Source: Aselliscus stoliczkanus
Lineage: Eukaryota; Chordata; Mammalia; Chiroptera; Hipposideridae
Direction of reading: 5' to 3'
Assembly (NCBI GenBank): GCA_033961575.1
Contig: CM066740.1
Location: 63,061,213 to 63,125,212 of the forward strand
Length of the DNA: 64,000 nt
In this document: in pieces, positions 60,236-64,000 of the stretch
Numbering within the stretch: the first letter of the stretch is position 1
Layout: the number at the start of each line of letters is the position of its first letter
Position numbers and translations under genes: made by a program
Notes under the pieces: generated by a model
What the model was told of the DNA's origin: nothing
The model's database searches: none
Seen by the model: only the letters and a program-made list of their open reading frames with translations

Positions 60236-61299
60236 CTCAATCTCATTCTTAGAGTATAGGAACTTAGCTTTCACTAGAACCCGTGATTCTCTGATCACAT
60301 TATATAATTGCTTTGACCATATTTCATAGTAATCCTTTGTTATATTTAGAGAAATACATTTTCACATCCTATGGACTATTATAGAATTTATATGGCTCAT
60401 AAGCTCTTATATAATTTCTATAGGCCCTATAGCTACATAATTCACTACAGAAATTAAAAACAACAGGAGTATCCTCCATAAACATACACAAATTCATACA
60501 ATCACAGAAGAAATATGTATATCTAGGTAATTAGCGAGTTAACTTAAAAAAAAAATTTCACTGTGTTTACACCTGCTACAAATGCCACATGTGATTTTTC
60601 TCTTAATTATGTTTTACAGCTTATAAAAACATTTTTTTATTTTGTCCCTTAAAAAGCAAAGTACTAGTCAAATTTTACTGGATGTTTTTATTGAAACAAA
60701 TCCCAAGGGGAATATACTAAACTGTTAAACACAGCTGAAAAGATATCTGAGAATGGGATTTCTGATACAAGGGTAGATCACAAAACTCACAATTCTTAAT
60801 CTGATAATGGAATGCCCCTCACATATGAATAGAGTCTTTCTTGGTATGCTTTACTACAAAAAGAGAAAGCAAGAAAAGGAGAACTGGAGAAAAAGAAGGT
60901 GAGAAAAGCCCCAGGGCCTAGAAATGTATATTCATCATTTATTACTAAAGATCCCAACCTATTTCTCAGTGGAACTGCTTCCAATAGTTAGCCTTCACTG
61001 ACAGCTGGGCAAAGGCTGTGGGTGCTGTTGCGACAGCATGGGGACCAGGCTGAAGCACACACTTCTGTCCGTCCATCACATGGCAGGTTAGGTATTGCCT
61101 ACCTGGTAAGGCTGTGGTATCTGAAAGATGGTCCACTCAGAAGCAGCTTGAAAAATTTTAAGGTCTTTAAATTCCAATCTTTTGATTGAAAGAAAAGTCT
61201 ACTATTTAATAGCAAATGGGGTCATTTCTAACAATGTCATTCTCGTGGGACATCCCTTAATAATTATGGGTCTTGGTTCCATTTTATATGTGTATAACT

Positions 61300-61365
61300 T
61301 ATCTGTATATCTAGATTGTAAACTCCTCAAGGGCAGAGCCTTCATTTCCCCCTCTTTAAAAAAGT
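61300..61365 (+). mobile_element. L2 3' fragment
   Basis: TAGATTGTAAACTCCTCAAG and GGCAGAGCCTTCATTTCC match the L2 segment 'GACTGTGAGCTCCTTGAGGGCAG' region. Very short. Confidence 0.5.
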
Positions 61366-63769
61366 ACCAATCACATACAAAGCTCTATGTGGAGCTCTTA
61401 GCTATTTTTGGTGAGGGAAATGTGGGCCTGGCAGCAACTCAGTGTCTGTTAAATCAACGTGATGCCAAATTGACATTAGTCAATATACCCATCATTTATT
61501 ACTAAGAGGTGACTGTTTATTTTGCACTGAGCAAAAAGCCCATGAAGAAATTCTGTCCTGAGGGCTCTGCGTCAAAGACAACAGTTTCAACATACACCAG
61601 GGATATATACTCCCTGGCACTTGAATCTCTGCATACTTGTATTTTCTCCCCTTCAGTTGGCATCATTAGGAAATTTGGGGTTCCATGAACAAAGACAACA
61701 GCCCAAGGAAAATACTAGGGATGGTGGGGGAAAGCATAGATGGCTCTGGTGAGAGTCACTACGTGTAACAACAGTAAAGAGCGACTCATGAGAACGTAGA
61801 CAAATGGGAGCATAAAAGGGCTTGAAAGAAGCTCTGGCCAGACCAAGGGGAAGAAATGAGGAGGAAGCCGGTGGGAAGATGGGAGGTGCTCAGAGCTTAG
61901 CAAGCTAGGTGCTCATCATGGGCGTGTCACCAGAGGTATTGCTGCAGCCACTTAGAGAAAGGTGCATGTCCTGAGAAGATATTAACCTTTTGGGGTTATT
62001 CACTTTATTCCGAGATGACCACATTTAAGAAAAAGTTTACTTGAGGTTATTATATAGATTTGTTAAAGGAAAATTAGACTAATGCTATTTTGGACTTTTT
62101 TGTTTTACTAACAACTGAGAAAATTGATTTCTGAAATGTATTTCTTAGTCTAATCCTCATTAAAACAAATTTAAAAAAAATAAAGATTATAGTGGGACAC
62201 ATGCTTATATAGTCTTAAAATGAATTTGTAAGATAAGGGCATTTTTTTTTCCTGCTTAGAAAAGTGGCATTTTTGTTTTACTGTAGGTTTAAAAGTCATT
62301 AAAATACTAGTTACGAGCTTTCATATTGACTGGCTATGGCTAATCTTGTACATCTTTATCATTCAGATAAACCTCATCCACTAATTCTGAAGGCATGGGG
62401 TATACATCTAATGTAAACCCCTGTTGTGATGTGTTAAAAACAAAGCAGTCTTTGAAAAAGCAGTAGTCAAGACTATCTTCTATATGCCATAAATTCCATT
62501 ATGTTAAAATCAAAATGTATTTAGGTTAATAACTATAGACTTATACACTGTTAAGTGTGAAACCTGAACAGATTTTTTAAAATGCCAGTATATTTTGTAG
62601 GCAATCAGGCACATTTTGGTACTACAGAAGTTTCTTGTAAGTGATGTAAATTTTACCTGTGTTATTCAGCAGTTCAGAAAGAGTGAACACTGAATACACC
62701 ACAGACCTGACTGGAACCAAAGCATCTCACTTTTGTTCCATTACGGAAGTTTACATGTTAAAACAAAGCCCAATAAGCTCAGAGCTAGAAAGGAAAGAAA
62801 GCTATGTACCTGTAAATAATCCAAGCACCACTTACAGTTTACATAAAAGCACAATTTATGCCCCAGTAGCACAGAGAAACACGATATACATCATTCTCAG
62901 ATCATCTTCATGCAGAAAAAAAATCATTAGTCAGCTATAATAATTTAGCTGTAAAGGAAAATAATGTTTTTCTGAATCCATTTGCATGCCAATATCCATG
63001 TGTTTGGCTGATGGATAAGACAATAAACCTCCACCCAACTCTACAAAACGTGAAAGATCTTAAAATTCAGGAGAAGGTCCAGATAGTCTACACTCTCTCC
63101 AGTGTCAATTTTTACAATCCTCCCACATTCATCGACCATCTTACCTTGGTCATTAAAGTATCCTGATTATTTTTACTGAGAGAGCTGACAATATTTCATT
63201 CTACCCCAGGGATCCTTTGAACTAAATAAAACTGTGATAAGGACAAATACATCGGGCAACTATTCATGCTTGAGCCACTGCAACCCTCTTCAACTGCCAA
63301 ATCTGTAAAAGGTTCTTCTGAAACATAAAAGGTATAAAATGGGAAACCGTACCCTGGAGTACACTCTGCATTGGCAATAGCCAGTGAGAATACTTTCATT
63401 ACTGCTTTAATTATTGGGTCAGTAACAGTACTGGCCATACGACCCACCACTGGTTATAAGCTATTCACCTAATAAGATTGATGAGCTCCAGCAAAGAGCT
63501 AAGGTACAATTGAAAATGATGGATCACAAGTGCTGTGTATGTGCCATAAATGAAGAATCAGACCGTCACAGAAACACCTGTCCCTTGGAAGGACCCCCCC
63601 CGCCCCCACACACACATAATACAGATAAAGCAGGGCTGGGAACAAGGAAACCTCTGGGTTCCAACCTTGCCAACTGCATCACCATGGGGCAGGGTGACCA
63701 GCTCCCTCTTACACGGGCTGAGTCAACTCACAGTCTTGAAACTGGCCATAAACAGTCATAGGTCACCCC

Positions 63770-64000
63770 CTACCCGGCGCTCCTCTCTCCTAAGTCACAT
63801 AGGTGGCCGTCAGAAGCGACCCCCTAAAACGGGCAGCCCATTCCAGTTTCGAACTCCCCCGTGACCACCGCTGGAGTTTCTGGAGCCGCTGAACTCTCGC
63901 CTACCTCTCTGGTCTGGTCCTGGCAACCGCAGTCAGGTCTCTTCCCGGAACAAAGAAGAGAAGCGCCAGGGGTGGAGTGCGGACTCGGGAGGGGCTGTAG
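63770..64000. promoter_or_regulatory. Edge of a CpG-rich region, probably near the MET promoter
   Basis: The final 230 bp contain about sixteen CpG dinucleotides (for example in CCCGGCGCTC, AAGCGACCCC, CCGCTGG and GCGCCAGG), far more than the rest of intron 1. The position is where MET exon 1 and its CpG island should be near, given the expected intron length. I compared it with what I recall of human exon 1 and saw no match, so I take it as the island shore on the intron side. Confidence 0.5.

Larger units (their letters stand above)
36019..64000 (-). other. MET: MET intron 1 (exon-2-proximal 28 kb)
   Basis: It ends with the AG acceptor of exon 2 at 36020-36019. The human intron is about 26.5 kb, so exon 1 should be close to the right edge, but I could not find it. 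Stretches in which I see nothing recognisable apart from listed repeats are 36019-37329, 39871-41149, 41346-42829, 43541-44455, 48906-49980, 50111-51748, 54331-59929 and 60236-63769. Some of these may contain regulatory elements, which I cannot call from sequence alone. Confidence 0.9.

Noticed and set aside
63860..64000. MET exon 1
   Set aside because: The position is right, but the sequence does not resemble what I recall of human exon 1, so I call only a CpG-rich shore.

Overview
The window is nuclear DNA from a placental mammal. It is AT-rich, largely intronic and full of interspersed repeats, and I found no bacterial or viral gene organisation. The only protein-coding gene I can recognise is MET, the hepatocyte growth factor receptor tyrosine kinase, on the minus strand. 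Two of its exons are present. Exon 2 (34802-36018) carries the start codon, signal peptide and most of the Sema domain. Exon 3 (8300-8491) continues the same domain. Both have canonical splice sites, and they join in phase 0 to give the first 465 residues of the receptor. Exon 1, which is non-coding in MET, was not found. It probably lies just past position 64000, because CpG content rises over the last 230 bp. Exon 4 was not found either and should lie before position 1.

The host is probably a bat. Several tRNA-derived SINEs share a conserved head, one copy resembles the VES-type SINEs of bats, and one hAT element has ends of a kind I associate with bat genomes. The laurasiatherian type of L1 3' UTR fits. 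A horseshoe or leaf-nosed bat is my best guess, but this is inference from recalled repeat families and no search was run.

Layout: 1-8299 is the exon-3-proximal part of intron 3, with an L1 3' end, a MaLR LTR and five SINEs. Intron 2 (8492-34801, 26.3 kb) holds L2 and MIR relics, a mariner-derived inverted pair with a SINE inserted between its arms, an MLT1-type LTR, an L1 3' end, microsatellites, a three-module SINE and a rearranged hAT element. Intron 1 (36019-64000 and beyond) holds long L2 stretches, MIRs, two short SINEs and a 3.8-kb L1 that keeps both ends and its target-site duplication but has lost most of ORF2.

The most interesting material is in the repeats: a modular family of tRNA-derived SINEs (one-module, chimeric and three-module forms side by side), the head-to-head mariner pair, and the internally deleted L1. 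In MET itself, the pattern of N-glycosylation sequons differs from human at three positions and one codon has been inserted. I found no CRISPR array, operon, RNA gene or new multi-gene system.
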